Source of the DNA: an uncultured Microscilla sp.
GTDB taxonomy: Bacteria; Bacteroidota; Bacteroidia; Cytophagales; Microscillaceae
Direction of reading: 5' to 3'
NCBI RefSeq assembly: GCF_947493425.1
Contig: NZ_CANLRP010000006.1
Span: 1 to 64,000, forward strand
Length of the DNA: 64,000 nucleotides
The notes beneath the pieces are model-generated. The model was given only the letters and a program-made list of their open reading frames with translations, was not told the origin of the DNA and ran no database searches. The position numbers were made by a program, and so were the translations under genes. Of this stretch, positions 10,001 to 19,000 are shown one piece after another (the stretch's first letter is position 1; every line of letters starts with the position of its first letter).

Positions 10001-10229
10001 TAATGGGCAAGCATGCCTCATGGTAAAAGACAACGGATTAGGCATAGATTTAAGCAAATCGAAAGACAAACTATTTGGACTATTTAAACGTTTACATGTC
10101 CACGTTGAAGGAAAAGGTATAGGTTTATACATACTAAAATCCATCGTTGAATCTCATCGTGGATTCATAGAAGTAACAAGTAAATTAAATCAAGGAACCA
10201 CATTCAAAATTTATCTGGGAAATGAATAA
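7014..10229 (+). CDS. Multi-PAS/GAF sensor histidine kinase
   Basis: A 1071-residue cytoplasmic histidine kinase without obvious membrane segments. From N to C: a PAS-like domain (about 25-125), a GAF domain (about 145-290), two PAS domains with PAC tails (about 295-410 and 420-545), a second GAF domain (about 560-700), a PAS domain (about 708-835), a short coiled coil, then the HisKA helix with SHDLKAPL, phospho-acceptor His861, and HATPase_c with NAIKYRD (N box), VKDNGLGID (G1) and GKGIGLYI (G2). It should autophosphorylate on His861 and pass phosphate to the response regulator whose start codon overlaps its stop. The PAS/GAF array suggests a soluble ligand, redox or light-type input, but no ligand-binding residue is diagnostic. 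Start could also be the ATG nine bases later. Confidence 0.93.
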   Translation: MNFMKNNPLHKSFTQNTPIQSTPIFWEAAITPLRLEYVSQSALTLLPQLASKNPTDFWECIHPEDLQFVQQCYGRATQKGGVQTIQYRVCPVNQPPIWVKDVFELRPAQGTSPRLFGLINQEKQHNGAHETLKKREQAIKDIVNHSAHKKGQAYFNQIAQSLCQVIEADFVVIGKNISQDQKIQTITISTTSQPIPNFCYALRGTPCANVTGQSTCVYPQNVAKLFPEDKMLTEMNIEGYLGTPIFDSDGKSLGIIIALYKQAIDDASYISSLFELFATRIGAEMNRIQSEAKLRESEQRFRQYFKEDKAIKLLIHPDTSKIVDANQAAETFYGYSYEELVQLKISDLNLLDQKGIIKSLQQAKHQQKNKFQFKHLTKAGLVKHVEAYSNPLHIDNTNYLLATVHDITENVQNKLELIKEKQFVDSIIQYAAEGISVFHQTNQYPYVKFTVWNQQMEKITGYTLKEINALGWYQTILPDDTPTHISGSVRMEQLMKGNNLSNEPWIIKQKGGAQRVISISTNIINKADGAHIMAIMQDISEQKQAQKSLMDRQAHMQLLYQITSNASEEINLQLQNALKLTTTFFNAETGMVSSINQENFIVINSYSTQDEMQVGTVIPVADTLCKVTMDKDDVLMIANTQDKKWAAIKPKNTQVLSYIGTVIHVFGKKYGSLCITSTQAHTGYPSVAGEFINLLARWIGNLIEKQIKEKDLRESEERYRSLTESAPIGIVLHAKGKIIYANPFSKQTLEASHQEQLLNLPIQNILHPDSLQVASERIKELYAKKGNYVPPIEEKIVTLKNNIKYCLISGISIEYKGQPAICNVFADISDRKKVEKELLRKKNQLEKVNKELEELTYVASHDLKAPLANLQGLMMLIEEAQGVKEDNLDVFERMQLSVVRMQNTLNNLNEVIALKQEMAIQKESIRFETLFTNVKASLETQIMEAKASITADFSAAPSVEYPLLHLKSIMQNLLTNAIKYRDAHRPLSIRIRTTMHNGQACLMVKDNGLGIDLSKSKDKLFGLFKRLHVHVEGKGIGLYILKSIVESHRGFIEVTSKLNQGTTFKIYLGNE

Positions 10230-10593
10230 ATCAACGGTTTTATTGGTAGACGACGACGAAATCACTAATTTTTTATGTAAAAAAATGCTGACAGAGCTTG
10301 GTTTTCAATCTGTTGAGTCAGCCACTAATGGTCAGGAGGCCATCAAATACCTCCAACATACCTGCCCTGACTTCATATTTTTAGATATAAAAATGCCTGT
10401 AATGGATGGGTTTGAATTTTTGGAAGAACTAAAAATATTGGCATTATGCCAGCACACTAAAATAATCATGCTTACTTCTTCATCTCGTGAAAAAGAAATA
10501 AAACAAGCTTCGGCATATTCCAATGTTATAGACTTTGTAGTAAAACCACTTACTAAACAAAAAGTGAGTCATATATTTGAGAGTATTGCATAA
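10222..10593 (+). CDS. Single-domain response regulator (CheY-like)
   Basis: A 123-residue receiver domain with no output domain. The acidic pocket is D10-D12, phospho-acceptor Asp55 lies in FLDIKMP, Thr85 in MLTSSS, and Lys108-Pro109 closes the active site, so it looks fully functional. It overlaps the histidine kinase gene by eight bases (ATGAATAA), which indicates translational coupling and a cognate pair. With no DNA-binding domain it must act by protein contact or as a phosphorelay intermediate; the downstream target is not in this window. Confidence 0.93.
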   Translation: MNKSTVLLVDDDEITNFLCKKMLTELGFQSVESATNGQEAIKYLQHTCPDFIFLDIKMPVMDGFEFLEELKILALCQHTKIIMLTSSSREKEIKQASAYSNVIDFVVKPLTKQKVSHIFESIA

Positions 10594-10635
10594 AAAAACA
10601 TCTTGTCAGAATTACCTCTGACAGGATGTTTTTAT
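10594..10635. terminator. Bidirectional terminator
   Basis: AACATCTTGTCAG pairs with CTGACAGGATGTT around AATTACCT with one wobble. It has a run of Ts on both strands and sits between the response regulator and the convergent minus-strand gene. Confidence 0.88.
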
Positions 10636-10649
10636 AAGCATACATAAGC

Positions 10650-11129
10650 TTAATTTTTTTGTGCTTGTTGAGCTGCTGTAGATGAGCTTGCCAATATCCA
10701 GTTTGACACAGCAACATACTGTTGTTTATCTTCCTGAAAAACCTCAATTTTATCTTCTGAAGTATTTACCCTAAACTCACATACTACTTTGCCTCTACAC
10801 CCCGAATACAACCTCATCTTACCAACAAAATAAGGGTTTGCTTCGGCAGGTGACTCATATATGGCATAACGCAAACCACTAGGACAACGGCTAATCATTT
10901 GGCGTTTGAGGTTTACTTTATAACGCCTTGCCAACGGTTTCGTTAGGTTTTCGTGTACAAACAAGCGCCCTTTAGAACTCAATTGAACCCGGTCTTTTTT
11001 ATCAATCAATGTTGTTTTTTTCGCCTTTACTGGTATTTTACCAACGCTACGCGAAATCATTGCTGTGGTAAACAGGACTACCAGTGCCAACGCTGACACC
11101 CCTAAAACAGTTTTTTTTATATGCTTCAT
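10650..11129 (-). CDS. Hypothetical membrane-anchored or secreted protein
   Basis: A 159-residue protein I do not recognise. It starts with KHIKKTVLG and a hydrophobic stretch to about residue 25, either a signal anchor or an uncleaved signal peptide. The rest is basic and beta-rich with three Cys residues, in RCPSG, SGCRG and VVCEF, which could form a disulphide outside the cytoplasm. The C-terminus is Ala/Ser/Gln-rich. It is followed by the shared terminator and preceded by the DUF2306 gene on the same strand about 50 bases away, so the two may be co-transcribed. Confidence 0.65.
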   Translation of the reverse strand: MKHIKKTVLGVSALALVVLFTTAMISRSVGKIPVKAKKTTLIDKKDRVQLSSKGRLFVHENLTKPLARRYKVNLKRQMISRCPSGLRYAIYESPAEANPYFVGKMRLYSGCRGKVVCEFRVNTSEDKIEVFQEDKQQYVAVSNWILASSSTAAQQAQKN

Positions 11130-11182
11130 AATACTTGTAATTTGATATTATAACTTCGATTTGTTAAATAATTGTATATATT

Positions 11183-11842
11183 TTAGAGACTTTTAGGTGC
11201 CAACCTCAGCAAAAACTCGGCTATCAATAAATTGGGCACCCAATTAATCCAGGAAGTAACCACTACTGCCAGCTCTGGGTCCATAGTGGGCAAGCCAAAC
11301 TGCCCTATACCATAGGTGAGCAAAGGCATGTACAACCTTAGCGTCACCGCAGAAAACACCAATGCATAACTTCGCACCATCCACTTGCGGTGTGCCACAA
11401 AGTCACGTTTAATGGCAGTTTGTAAGGCCAAAAAAGTAGTAATAAACCACAACCACGCTAGAATGAAAAAGGCCAGTTGTGCCCAAAAGCCTCCATTGGC
11501 AAAAAATGCCATATATAAACCACTGGGGGCAGCCAAAAACAAGATAGTAAAAACATACGCTTTGCCTACCTTTCGGTGAAGTTTTGGATAACGATGACGC
11601 AACTTAGGCACAAACTGAAAAGGACCAGTAATCAAACAGACAATACTAGAGGTAATGTGTATATAAAAAGACGCCATCCAAGCGAAGTCTTTGACCAGGC
11701 TTCCCTTCCAAAGCAAAAACTCTACATCAGTACGAAAGGAAAAGTAATCGAGTACATTCAAAAACACCATAATGCTCCAGAATACAATCATTAACCATCC
11801 CAAACGAAAACCCCAAAGTTGTACTTTATTTTCTATGGCCAT
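11183..11842 (-). CDS. DUF2306-type integral membrane protein
   Basis: A 219-residue protein with about six hydrophobic helices. Conserved His residues lie in FYIHITSS, PKLHRKVGK and FVAHRKWMVRS, the pattern of DUF2306, whose repeated HRxxG and HRxWM segments suggest haem or metal ligation within the membrane; that biochemical role is unproven. Loops between helices are short. The gene lies upstream of the unknown exported protein on the same strand and may form a two-gene unit with it. It is downstream of the ftsZ terminator, so it is not part of the division operon. Confidence 0.8.
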   Translation of the reverse strand: MAIENKVQLWGFRLGWLMIVFWSIMVFLNVLDYFSFRTDVEFLLWKGSLVKDFAWMASFYIHITSSIVCLITGPFQFVPKLRHRYPKLHRKVGKAYVFTILFLAAPSGLYMAFFANGGFWAQLAFFILAWLWFITTFLALQTAIKRDFVAHRKWMVRSYALVFSAVTLRLYMPLLTYGIGQFGLPTMDPELAVVVTSWINWVPNLLIAEFLLRLAPKSL

Positions 11843-12062
11843 ATAGTATGTATATATGCTATGGTAAGTTTTATTGGTTTATACGTAAGACAAATAAAAG
11901 CGTGGAAGGGAGTAGAAGAAAAAGAGTGTTTTTATAAAAAAATAATCTATCCATTAAGCAACACCTCTAGTAGAGTTACTTCTTCAAAACTTCTCCATGA
12001 AGACGCAGCATAACTTTGGTCGTTTCTTTAGCACACTTTATTTTTTGTATTTTGAAAAAGAG

Positions 12063-12105
12063 CAAAAAAAAACTTCTTTCTTGTATATTTAACAAGAAAG
12101 AAGTT
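12063..12105 (-). terminator. Strong terminator of the murC-ftsQAZ operon
   Basis: AACTTCTTTCTTGT and ACAAGAAAGAAGTT are exact 14-base complements with a seven-base loop. On the minus strand the stem is followed by nine Ts, a textbook intrinsic terminator 33 bases beyond the ftsZ stop codon. Confidence 0.95.
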
Positions 12106-12137
12106 ATTAGGAAATAACAGTAAATTACGTCGAAAAA

Positions 12138-13772
12138 TTAATCAGTTTTGTCAGTAAAAAACTTGTTGTTACCCAGTATCTCGTTTTCGTCGTTTATGTT
12201 ATAACGCGATATATTGTTTTCAGAAGAATGTGGTGGCTCTACTAATTTGACTCCACGACGTAAATAAGCCGGTACGTCTATTTTATCTTTAAAGCCTTCG
12301 TTCTCAAAATTTTTGCTTAACTTTTTCAGCTTATTGATTCGCTCATCTGCTTGTTTTATCAACTGCTGACGCTTTAGATCAATTTCTGACAAAGGTGGCG
12401 ATTGAACTGGCGGTTCTTCTTGTTTTTCTATTTCAATTCGTTCAATTTTTGGAGTGTTTATTTCCTCTGATTCATTAGTCAAATCTTTTTTTTTGACGTT
12501 AGAAATTGGATCCTCCTCTGAGGCATCATCGTCCAGGTCATAAATGACACGTTGGGGCTCTGATGGCTCTTCTGTTTTGGGCTCTTCTACTTTTTTAGGC
12601 GTATTTGTATGGCTGTTGCCATTCAGATTAAATACTACATTTCTCTCTTCTACTTCTTCCTTTACCTTGTTTACTATTGGTGGAGGGGTAGACTCAACTA
12701 CAGGAGTATTAGCCACTGGAGTAGCAGGAGTGTTTGTTACTGGAGTATTTTGTGCTATTGGTTCAGTTTTTTTGGGTTCCTCAGAAGTCAGCCTCTCTTC
12801 ACCTTTAAAACCAGTAGCAATGATAGTGACACTGATACTATCGCCCAATGATGGGTCAATACCATTACCAAAAATCAAATCGGCATCTTCGCCTATTTGA
12901 TCCTGAATATAATCAGTAATGTCGGTTAGCTCATCCATTTGTAACTCCGAGGTTTCACCAGACATAATTGAAAGCAGTACTTTCTGAGAGCCGTGAATAC
13001 TTCGGTTGTTTAACAATGGAGAATTCAATGCTTCCTGAGCTGCTCTCAACGCACGGCTTTCACCTTCGGTTTTAGCAGAGCCCATCACTGCTGCACCAGA
13101 ATCGCGCATCACAGTTTTTACATCCTCAAAGTCAACATTGACATAACCTGGCACCGTAATAATTTCAGCAATCCCCTTTGCTGCAGTAGTTAAAATGCTA
13201 TCTGCCTGAGAGAAAGCTTCACTCATTTTCAGGTTGCCATATATTTCGCGGAGTTTATCATTTGAAATTACCAACACTGTGTCACAATGTTGTTTCAATT
13301 GGTTAATTCCGTTTTCTGCATGTTTACGTTTTTTCTTCCCTTCAAAAGCAAATGGAGCTGTTACAATTGCAACAGTTAAAACCCCTAACTCACGAGCAAT
13401 TTCAGCAATAATAGGTGCCGCACCAGTTCCAGTGCCTCCTCCCATACCCGCTGTAATGAATAGCATACGGGTGCTTAAGCTCAATAAATCTCGAATATCT
13501 TCTTTACTTTCTAAAGCTGCTTCTCTGCCTTTTTCAGGATTAGCACCAGCTCCCAAACCTTCGGTAAGTGCGGTGCCAATTTGTAATTTGGCGGGAACAG
13601 AACTCAAGGACAGTGCTTGAATGTCTGTGTTACAAACGAAAAACTCTACATCTTTAATACCACGATCGAACATGTGATTCACCGCATTGCTCCCTCCTCC
13701 TCCAACACCGATCACTTTAATTATAGAGTTTTCATTGGCAGGAATGTCAAACTTGTAGTTGTTTTGTTCCAT
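12138..13772 (-). CDS. ftsZ: Cell division protein FtsZ
   Basis: A 544-residue tubulin-like GTPase that forms the cytokinetic ring. GVGGGGSNAV (about 22-31) is the first nucleotide loop, GGGTGTG at 111-117 is the tubulin signature, and the T7-loop region follows with its VNVDFEDVK segment. Globular domains end near residue 320. The remaining 220 residues are an unusually long acidic, Pro/Glu/Thr-rich linker, then a conserved peptide containing DVPAYLRRG, which in Bacteroidota binds FtsA and other partners, and a further 30-residue tail. The usual length is 380-450 in many bacteria, and long linkers are common in this phylum. Last gene of the murC-ftsQ-ftsA-ftsZ run, separated from ftsA by 275 bases. 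Confidence 0.98.
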   Translation of the reverse strand: MEQNNYKFDIPANENSIIKVIGVGGGGSNAVNHMFDRGIKDVEFFVCNTDIQALSLSSVPAKLQIGTALTEGLGAGANPEKGREAALESKEDIRDLLSLSTRMLFITAGMGGGTGTGAAPIIAEIARELGVLTVAIVTAPFAFEGKKKRKHAENGINQLKQHCDTVLVISNDKLREIYGNLKMSEAFSQADSILTTAAKGIAEIITVPGYVNVDFEDVKTVMRDSGAAVMGSAKTEGESRALRAAQEALNSPLLNNRSIHGSQKVLLSIMSGETSELQMDELTDITDYIQDQIGEDADLIFGNGIDPSLGDSISVTIIATGFKGEERLTSEEPKKTEPIAQNTPVTNTPATPVANTPVVESTPPPIVNKVKEEVEERNVVFNLNGNSHTNTPKKVEEPKTEEPSEPQRVIYDLDDDASEEDPISNVKKKDLTNESEEINTPKIERIEIEKQEEPPVQSPPLSEIDLKRQQLIKQADERINKLKKLSKNFENEGFKDKIDVPAYLRRGVKLVEPPHSSENNISRYNINDENEILGNNKFFTDKTD

Positions 13773-13877
13773 ACTTTTTAGGGTTATTTGTGCAACTATC
13801 TCAAAATGAGAGATTTAGCGCAACCAACTGATAAAAACCTGATTATCAGCTTACTATGTGCCATTTATATACGATAG

Positions 13878-13896
13878 ATCAAATGATTTATTTGAT
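13878..13896. promoter_or_regulatory. Inverted repeat in the ftsA-ftsZ gap
   Basis: ATCAAAT and ATTTGAT are exact complements around GATTT, 106 bases upstream of ftsZ. It could be an operator or an RNA stem that sets ftsZ expression separately from ftsA. No canonical promoter was located beside it. Confidence 0.3.
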
Positions 13897-14047
13897 TTAG
13901 ATCGAAATATAAGCTATTGAACCGAGATAGTCAAATAATTGATAATCTGTTTTTTACAAAGGTTTAAGCCTTTTTTAATGACTTTTTATAATTGGTTGCC
14001 TATGGTGAGCCTTCCTTTTTTAGAAGAAACCACCCGACCAAATCTAC

Positions 14048-15364
14048 TTAATAGTTATTTTTTTTATCATCAAAGTCGTCAATTAACAGTCCTTTGGTAC
14101 GTTCTATGATTTTCCGGAAAAAATCACCCCCAGAAGCTTGTTTTGTTTTTGATTTTGTTTTTGAAGTTGCTGTGTTGTTATTAATCTGCGTTTGATACTT
14201 TGTATCCCTATCATCTAAAGCTCTGAAACCAGCCATTACCAGCCCTATGGTAGTTGCATACATTGGGCTCTTGGCAGCTTCTACTTTTGTTTTACCAAGG
14301 TACTCATTCGGGTAACCTACCCTTGCATCCATTCCAGTCATAAACTCAAATAGTTGCTTGCAATTTCTCAATTGAGACCCACCACCAGTAATTACAATAC
14401 CGCCTACCAGCTTATTGAGATAACCAGATTTAATAATCTCTTGGTGAACTGACTCTATGATTTCTTGCATACGCGCCTCGATAATATGCGCAAGATTACG
14501 TACGGATATTTCTTTGGGTGAACGCCCCCTCAGACCTGGAATAGACACAAACTCGTTTACATTGGCTTTTTCGGCAATTGCTTTTCCAAATTTTACTTTG
14601 AGTTTTTCGGCCTGTCCAGTCATTATTTTACAACCTTCTTTTATATCAGAGGTTATAATATCGCCTCCAAAAGGTATAACGGCGGTATGGCGTATAATAT
14701 TTTCATAAAATATAGCTACGTCAGAAGTTCCTCCACCAATATCGACCAATACTACCCCAGCTTCACGCTCTTCGTCGGTAAGCACCGACAAGCTGGAAGC
14801 TATAGGTTCCAGTATAAGGTTTTCTATTTCAAGTCCGGTACGTTTCACACAACGGTTGATGTTGTTGATGGCGCTGGTTTGGGCTGTAATGATATTGAAA
14901 TCGGCTTCGAGTTTGATACCTGACATACCTATTGGCTCTTTGATACCAGTCTCAAAGTCAACCGTATAGTCTTGTGGCATCACGTGAATAATCTCGTTAC
15001 CAGGTGGCGTTACAATACGGTACATGTCGTTGATCAAACGATTGACATCATTGCGAGTTATTTCGTTCTCTGCCGAATCACGGGTAATACTTCCATTCTG
15101 CTTCAGGCTTTTGATATGCTGCCCGGCAATACCCACATTTACAATGCGTATATCTATGCCAGAAGTCTGTTCAGCTTCTTCGATAGCTTCTGAGATAGCA
15201 GTCACAGTTTTGTCGATATTAATTACTACTCCACGGGTTACCCCTTCTGACGGCGCCTTGCCCATGCCTAGTAATTCTATTTTACCAAATTGGTCTTTTT
15301 TACCTACCAGGGCGCATATTTTAGTGCTGCCTATGTCTAATCCTACTACAATTTTATCTTTCAT
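14048..15364 (-). CDS. ftsA: Cell division protein FtsA
   Basis: A 438-residue actin-fold ATPase that tethers FtsZ to the membrane and recruits the divisome. GLDIGSTKICALVG (about 8-21) is the phosphate-1 loop, VLVDIGGGTSDVAI (about 206-219) the phosphate-2 loop, and GGIVITGGGSQL the adenosine loop; the FtsA-specific 1C domain lies between. The C-terminus ends with an amphipathic-like FFRKIIERTKGLL segment that fits membrane targeting. Start lies seven bases beyond ftsQ's stop, so the two are coupled. Length and motif order match the family. Confidence 0.97.
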   Translation of the reverse strand: MKDKIVVGLDIGSTKICALVGKKDQFGKIELLGMGKAPSEGVTRGVVINIDKTVTAISEAIEEAEQTSGIDIRIVNVGIAGQHIKSLKQNGSITRDSAENEITRNDVNRLINDMYRIVTPPGNEIIHVMPQDYTVDFETGIKEPIGMSGIKLEADFNIITAQTSAINNINRCVKRTGLEIENLILEPIASSLSVLTDEEREAGVVLVDIGGGTSDVAIFYENIIRHTAVIPFGGDIITSDIKEGCKIMTGQAEKLKVKFGKAIAEKANVNEFVSIPGLRGRSPKEISVRNLAHIIEARMQEIIESVHQEIIKSGYLNKLVGGIVITGGGSQLRNCKQLFEFMTGMDARVGYPNEYLGKTKVEAAKSPMYATTIGLVMAGFRALDDRDTKYQTQINNNTATSKTKSKTKQASGGDFFRKIIERTKGLLIDDFDDKKNNY

Positions 15365-15371
15365 GTCAGTG

Positions 15372-16175
15372 TTATTCGCAAATTATCTGTTTGTCGAAAC
15401 GCAAGCTGATCTTACGGTAAGCATTCCAGCCTTTTCGAGGAAGTATTTCTTTATAAAAAACCTTAAATCTATCAAGTTTGCTTTTCCATTGGTTTAAATT
15501 ACCAAAGTCAACCACTTGTTTGCCTAATTGTAAATACAATACCATCTCTTGGTTTTTAAGCACATCTACTTGAGCTATTTGTGCTTTAAGAAAGGGATCT
15601 TGGTAAATATACCTGATCATTTCAAGTAACTCTTTATCTTGCTTATTGCGTTTGAAATCAAGAGGAGCAGTTCGCTCACTTTGAGTTACCAGCAATACTC
15701 TAGCGGTAAATTTTCTTAAAACGTTAAGCACCACCCCATTATTGTCTACATAAACATCTGCCTTGCTTTTTCTTATAAACCGGGCTATGGGGCGTTTCAA
15801 GGTAACATCTACAAACAATACTCCCTTCAAATTTCTTGCTATTTGACACTTTTCTACAAATGCGTTCCCCTCTTTGACTCTTTTTTCCAAGGTTTTGATA
15901 GAGATATTACTGAAGCTATTATTGAGCACTTTTTCTTTTCCTCCATTGGTCATCAGACGGATGACGTCTTCGGTAGACAAAAAGTAATTATCCGCTTCAT
16001 TTTCAATATTTATCTGAATATCAGTACATAATCGTCCGTTATGCCTGATCTCGATAAAGCCAAACACTAAGAAAATAACTACAACCCAAAAAGAAATGAC
16101 AACATTTTTTCTAAATCTTAATTTGCTTTTGGGTATTTGTTTTTTCGTTTTCTTCTTTTTGAATATATTTTTCAT
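15372..16175 (-). CDS. ftsQ: Cell division protein FtsQ/DivIB
   Basis: A 267-residue bitopic protein: a highly basic 25-residue cytoplasmic tail, one transmembrane helix (about 28-46, VISFWVVVIFLVFGF), then a periplasmic POTRA domain (about 50-120, with LSTEDVIRLM) and the FtsQ beta domain including DVTLKRPIARF and YVDNNGVVL. It links early and late divisome proteins. The start codon lies 65 bases inside the murC coding region in another frame, an unusually long overlap; the basic tail followed by the helix supports this start. A shorter start would remove the cytoplasmic tail. Confidence 0.93.
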   Translation of the reverse strand: MKNIFKKKKTKKQIPKSKLRFRKNVVISFWVVVIFLVFGFIEIRHNGRLCTDIQINIENEADNYFLSTEDVIRLMTNGGKEKVLNNSFSNISIKTLEKRVKEGNAFVEKCQIARNLKGVLFVDVTLKRPIARFIRKSKADVYVDNNGVVLNVLRKFTARVLLVTQSERTAPLDFKRNKQDKELLEMIRYIYQDPFLKAQIAQVDVLKNQEMVLYLQLGKQVVDFGNLNQWKSKLDRFKVFYKEILPRKGWNAYRKISLRFDKQIICE

Positions 16176-17550
16176 TTAACAGTGCTCCAATTTTATCTAC
16201 CATAGCCCCTATATCTCCGGCTCCTATGGTAAGTACAACTTCGGTATCGTTTTTTTGCAAAAAGTCATAAAGTTCGTTTTTGCCACACAATGTTTTATCT
16301 TTTATAGTTACTTTATCCAAAATTAACTGAGAGGTTATCCCTTGAATGGGTTGCTCTCTTGCTGGGTAAATATCAAGCAATACCAGCTGGTCGGTAAGGC
16401 TTAAGCTCTTGGCAAATCCATCTAAAAAGTCGCGGGTACGGGTAAATAAATGAGGCTGGAAAATCGCCGTGATCTTTTTGTTTGGGTACATCGCTTTCAC
16501 TGACTTAAGAAATACCTCTATCTCAGTAGGATGATGTGCATAATCGTCGATGTAAATGATATTTTTATGCTGTAAAATATATTCAAAACGACGCTTTACT
16601 CCTTTATACACAGCTAGTGCATCTCTAATTTGTTGAGGGTCAATGCCCAACTCCAGGGCTACGGCTATAGCTACAGTTGCATTAATGATATTGTGATAGC
16701 CAGGTACTTTGATTTTTATGTTTTGAATAGTGATGTCTTCTGTATTAAAATCAAAGTAAAATGCCTCAGGGGATACTTGTACATGCTGTGCCTGGCAATC
16801 TGCATTTTGTTCTAAAGCAAAACTCTTTGTAATAACTGTATTTGGAAGTAAGTTAGTGCCTAAATGTATTTCTTTTTTTATAAAAAGTCTACCGTTTTCT
16901 TTGATTTTTTTGATGAAAGCTACATAAGAATCAAGCACTGAGTCTTCATTGCCATAAATGTCTAAATGGTCTGCATCTACTGAATTAAGCACTGCAATAT
17001 TGGGGTGCAAATGCAAAAAAGATCGATCATATTCATCAGCTTCCACCACCATAACAGACTCTTTATCAACTGATTGACTTAATATAAGATTAGACTCATA
17101 TTCCTGAAGTATTCCTCCTAAAAAAGCAGTGCAATTCTTTTTTGCATAATGAATAATATGAGCAATCATAGAAGAGGTAGAGGTTTTTCCGTGAGTTCCG
17201 GCAACCGCCACTGTAAACCTGTCTTGTGTAAGAAAACCAAGTACTTCGGCTCTTTTTTTGACTTGAAAATTATACTCTTTGAAATAGTTTAACTGCTTGT
17301 GCTCTGCGGGTACAGCAGGTGTATATACTATCAATGTAGTTGCAGGGTGGGTAAATGCCTCTGGAATATGCGCTACATTATCGTCAAAATGTATATCAAT
17401 GCCTTCTTGCTGAAGTTGAGTAGTTAGTGTAGTAGGGGTGCGATCATAACCAGCTACTTGGTACTGGTGAGCATTGAACCACCTTGCCAAAGCACTCATG
17501 CCTATGCCTCCAATACCTATAAAATAGATGTTTTTGATTTGTTCTAACAT
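16111..17550 (-). CDS. murC: UDP-N-acetylmuramate--L-alanine ligase MurC
   Basis: A 479-residue Mur ligase that adds L-Ala to UDP-MurNAc in the cytoplasm. The N-terminal Rossmann domain begins YFIGIGGIGMSALA (UDP binding), the ATP loop is GTHGKTS at 118-124, and YIDDYAHHPTEI is the MurC-specific motif near the ATP/Mg site. The C-terminal domain contains FQPHLFTRT. Length is normal. First gene of a compact run with ftsQ and ftsA. murG and ftsW, common upstream neighbours in this phylum, are absent: a long non-coding region lies there instead. Confidence 0.97.
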   Translation of the reverse strand: MLEQIKNIYFIGIGGIGMSALARWFNAHQYQVAGYDRTPTTLTTQLQQEGIDIHFDDNVAHIPEAFTHPATTLIVYTPAVPAEHKQLNYFKEYNFQVKKRAEVLGFLTQDRFTVAVAGTHGKTSTSSMIAHIIHYAKKNCTAFLGGILQEYESNLILSQSVDKESVMVVEADEYDRSFLHLHPNIAVLNSVDADHLDIYGNEDSVLDSYVAFIKKIKENGRLFIKKEIHLGTNLLPNTVITKSFALEQNADCQAQHVQVSPEAFYFDFNTEDITIQNIKIKVPGYHNIINATVAIAVALELGIDPQQIRDALAVYKGVKRRFEYILQHKNIIYIDDYAHHPTEIEVFLKSVKAMYPNKKITAIFQPHLFTRTRDFLDGFAKSLSLTDQLVLLDIYPAREQPIQGITSQLILDKVTIKDKTLCGKNELYDFLQKNDTEVVLTIGAGDIGAMVDKIGALLNEKYIQKEENEKTNTQKQIKI

Positions 17551-18171
17551 TATTGATAATAATGAAGCTTATTCGTTAAGCCAGGTTTACTTTAATAAAT
17601 TTGGCAAAAATAAGTAAAACGGTTTGATTTTTAAATGGTCACACATGCTTTATTTTGTTTTTTTCAAGCAAAAAATTGAGTGTAACACGCTTTTAGACAA
17701 TATTTTCATCAAAAATGCATCACAGTTAAAATACAAAAACATACATGAGTATTTACTACTGTATAATTTGCTATTTTAGCCTATAAGATAGATGGCAATA
17801 AACCAAGAAAAAACATACCCCGCTTACCCTTAAGCACCCATCTTTTGACTCAAACACCTTAAAGCAAGGCACTGATACTATATTTTTCAAAAAAACACCC
17901 CATTTTTTCACGACAAAAAAACGCTGTCACCAAATCATCATAAATATAAATCAAGCCATTATTACTTTTTTTTCAAAAAAACACTTCTTTTTATGTTTTA
18001 TTCAGTAATGAATAATTGTTTACTTTATACTTATACATAAACATCTAACTATCAACAATTTACTTCGGCAATTATTCATAAATGATTACTCCTTTACCAA
18101 CAAAAAAACGATCAGGTATACACAATAAAAAACTCCGTTTCCCAGAAATGGACTAAAAGCAAGTGCAATTA

Positions 18172-18204
18172 TTTGATTTTTGAAAGGGTTACCCATTACA
18201 TTTG
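18172..18204 (+). promoter_or_regulatory. Promoter-like TTTG/TACATTTG pair
   Basis: TTTG at 18172 and TACATTTG at 18197 are 21 bases apart, fitting the Bacteroidota consensus. There is no start codon for more than 1 kb downstream, so it would drive either a long leader of the giant gene or a non-coding RNA. Such a pair may occur by chance in AT-rich DNA. Confidence 0.3.
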
Positions 18205-19000
18205 TAACACCAACGAATAATTGATCAGACATACTATTTACAGTATCTCTAAATTTTATAAATCATACCACCAACCTATTATACTATTTGAACTAAAAGA
18301 CATTTGTACAATTTGATGAGTACAAGTGGGTATTTTCTTATTAAAAGAGGGACGCTTGATGATCTTGAGCTGACCTTTTAGATAAAGAGAGTTATGGGAT
18401 TTTTGTCTTTAAGAAACTGTGTTTAAGCATAGCGTGCTAAAGCCTGGATAGTTTGAATAAACTTATCAACTACAATCAATCAAGTAATTATTTAATTTGC
18501 TGTTCTTAAATGAATAGTGACAAACATTTATAAGTTTATATTGATGCATATAATTTAATTATTCTTTTACATTTTCAAGTAATTGATGGTTAGTTATGGA
18601 TCTCGTTAAATTTAAAAACAAAAAATTGTCAAAAAAAGCCTTTAAGCTGGGCAAACTATGGTACACAGATTTATTACCTAACTGGTTATTATAGGTTTTT
18701 TTTACTCAAAACGACTGCTAATACTTTATAAAAATTAATTACACAAAATTGATTGCCGGATCATGAGCGCATTATTAACAAATTAGACATTGAACATGAA
18801 CACATACAGTTTATCATTGCATTACACTTGTACACAAGCACATATCCATCATAGTTGTCTTCCAACTTTTTGGATCACCTACGAAACTGATTCAGGGATT
18901 ATATAAAAAACCTGCTACTCTTTTGACGTGCCCAACGCTTATTGGGTAGTTTCAGGATAAACTTCATCATAATTTTATAAGCTTCATTCTCACCACATGC

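Noticed and set aside
11819-12013. Plus-strand 64-codon frame overlapping the DUF2306 start
   Set aside because: No similarity and no signals; it lies in the promoter region of the minus-strand gene.
12544-13620. Plus-strand frames across ftsZ
   Set aside because: They are antisense shadows of a well-conserved gene, without independent support.
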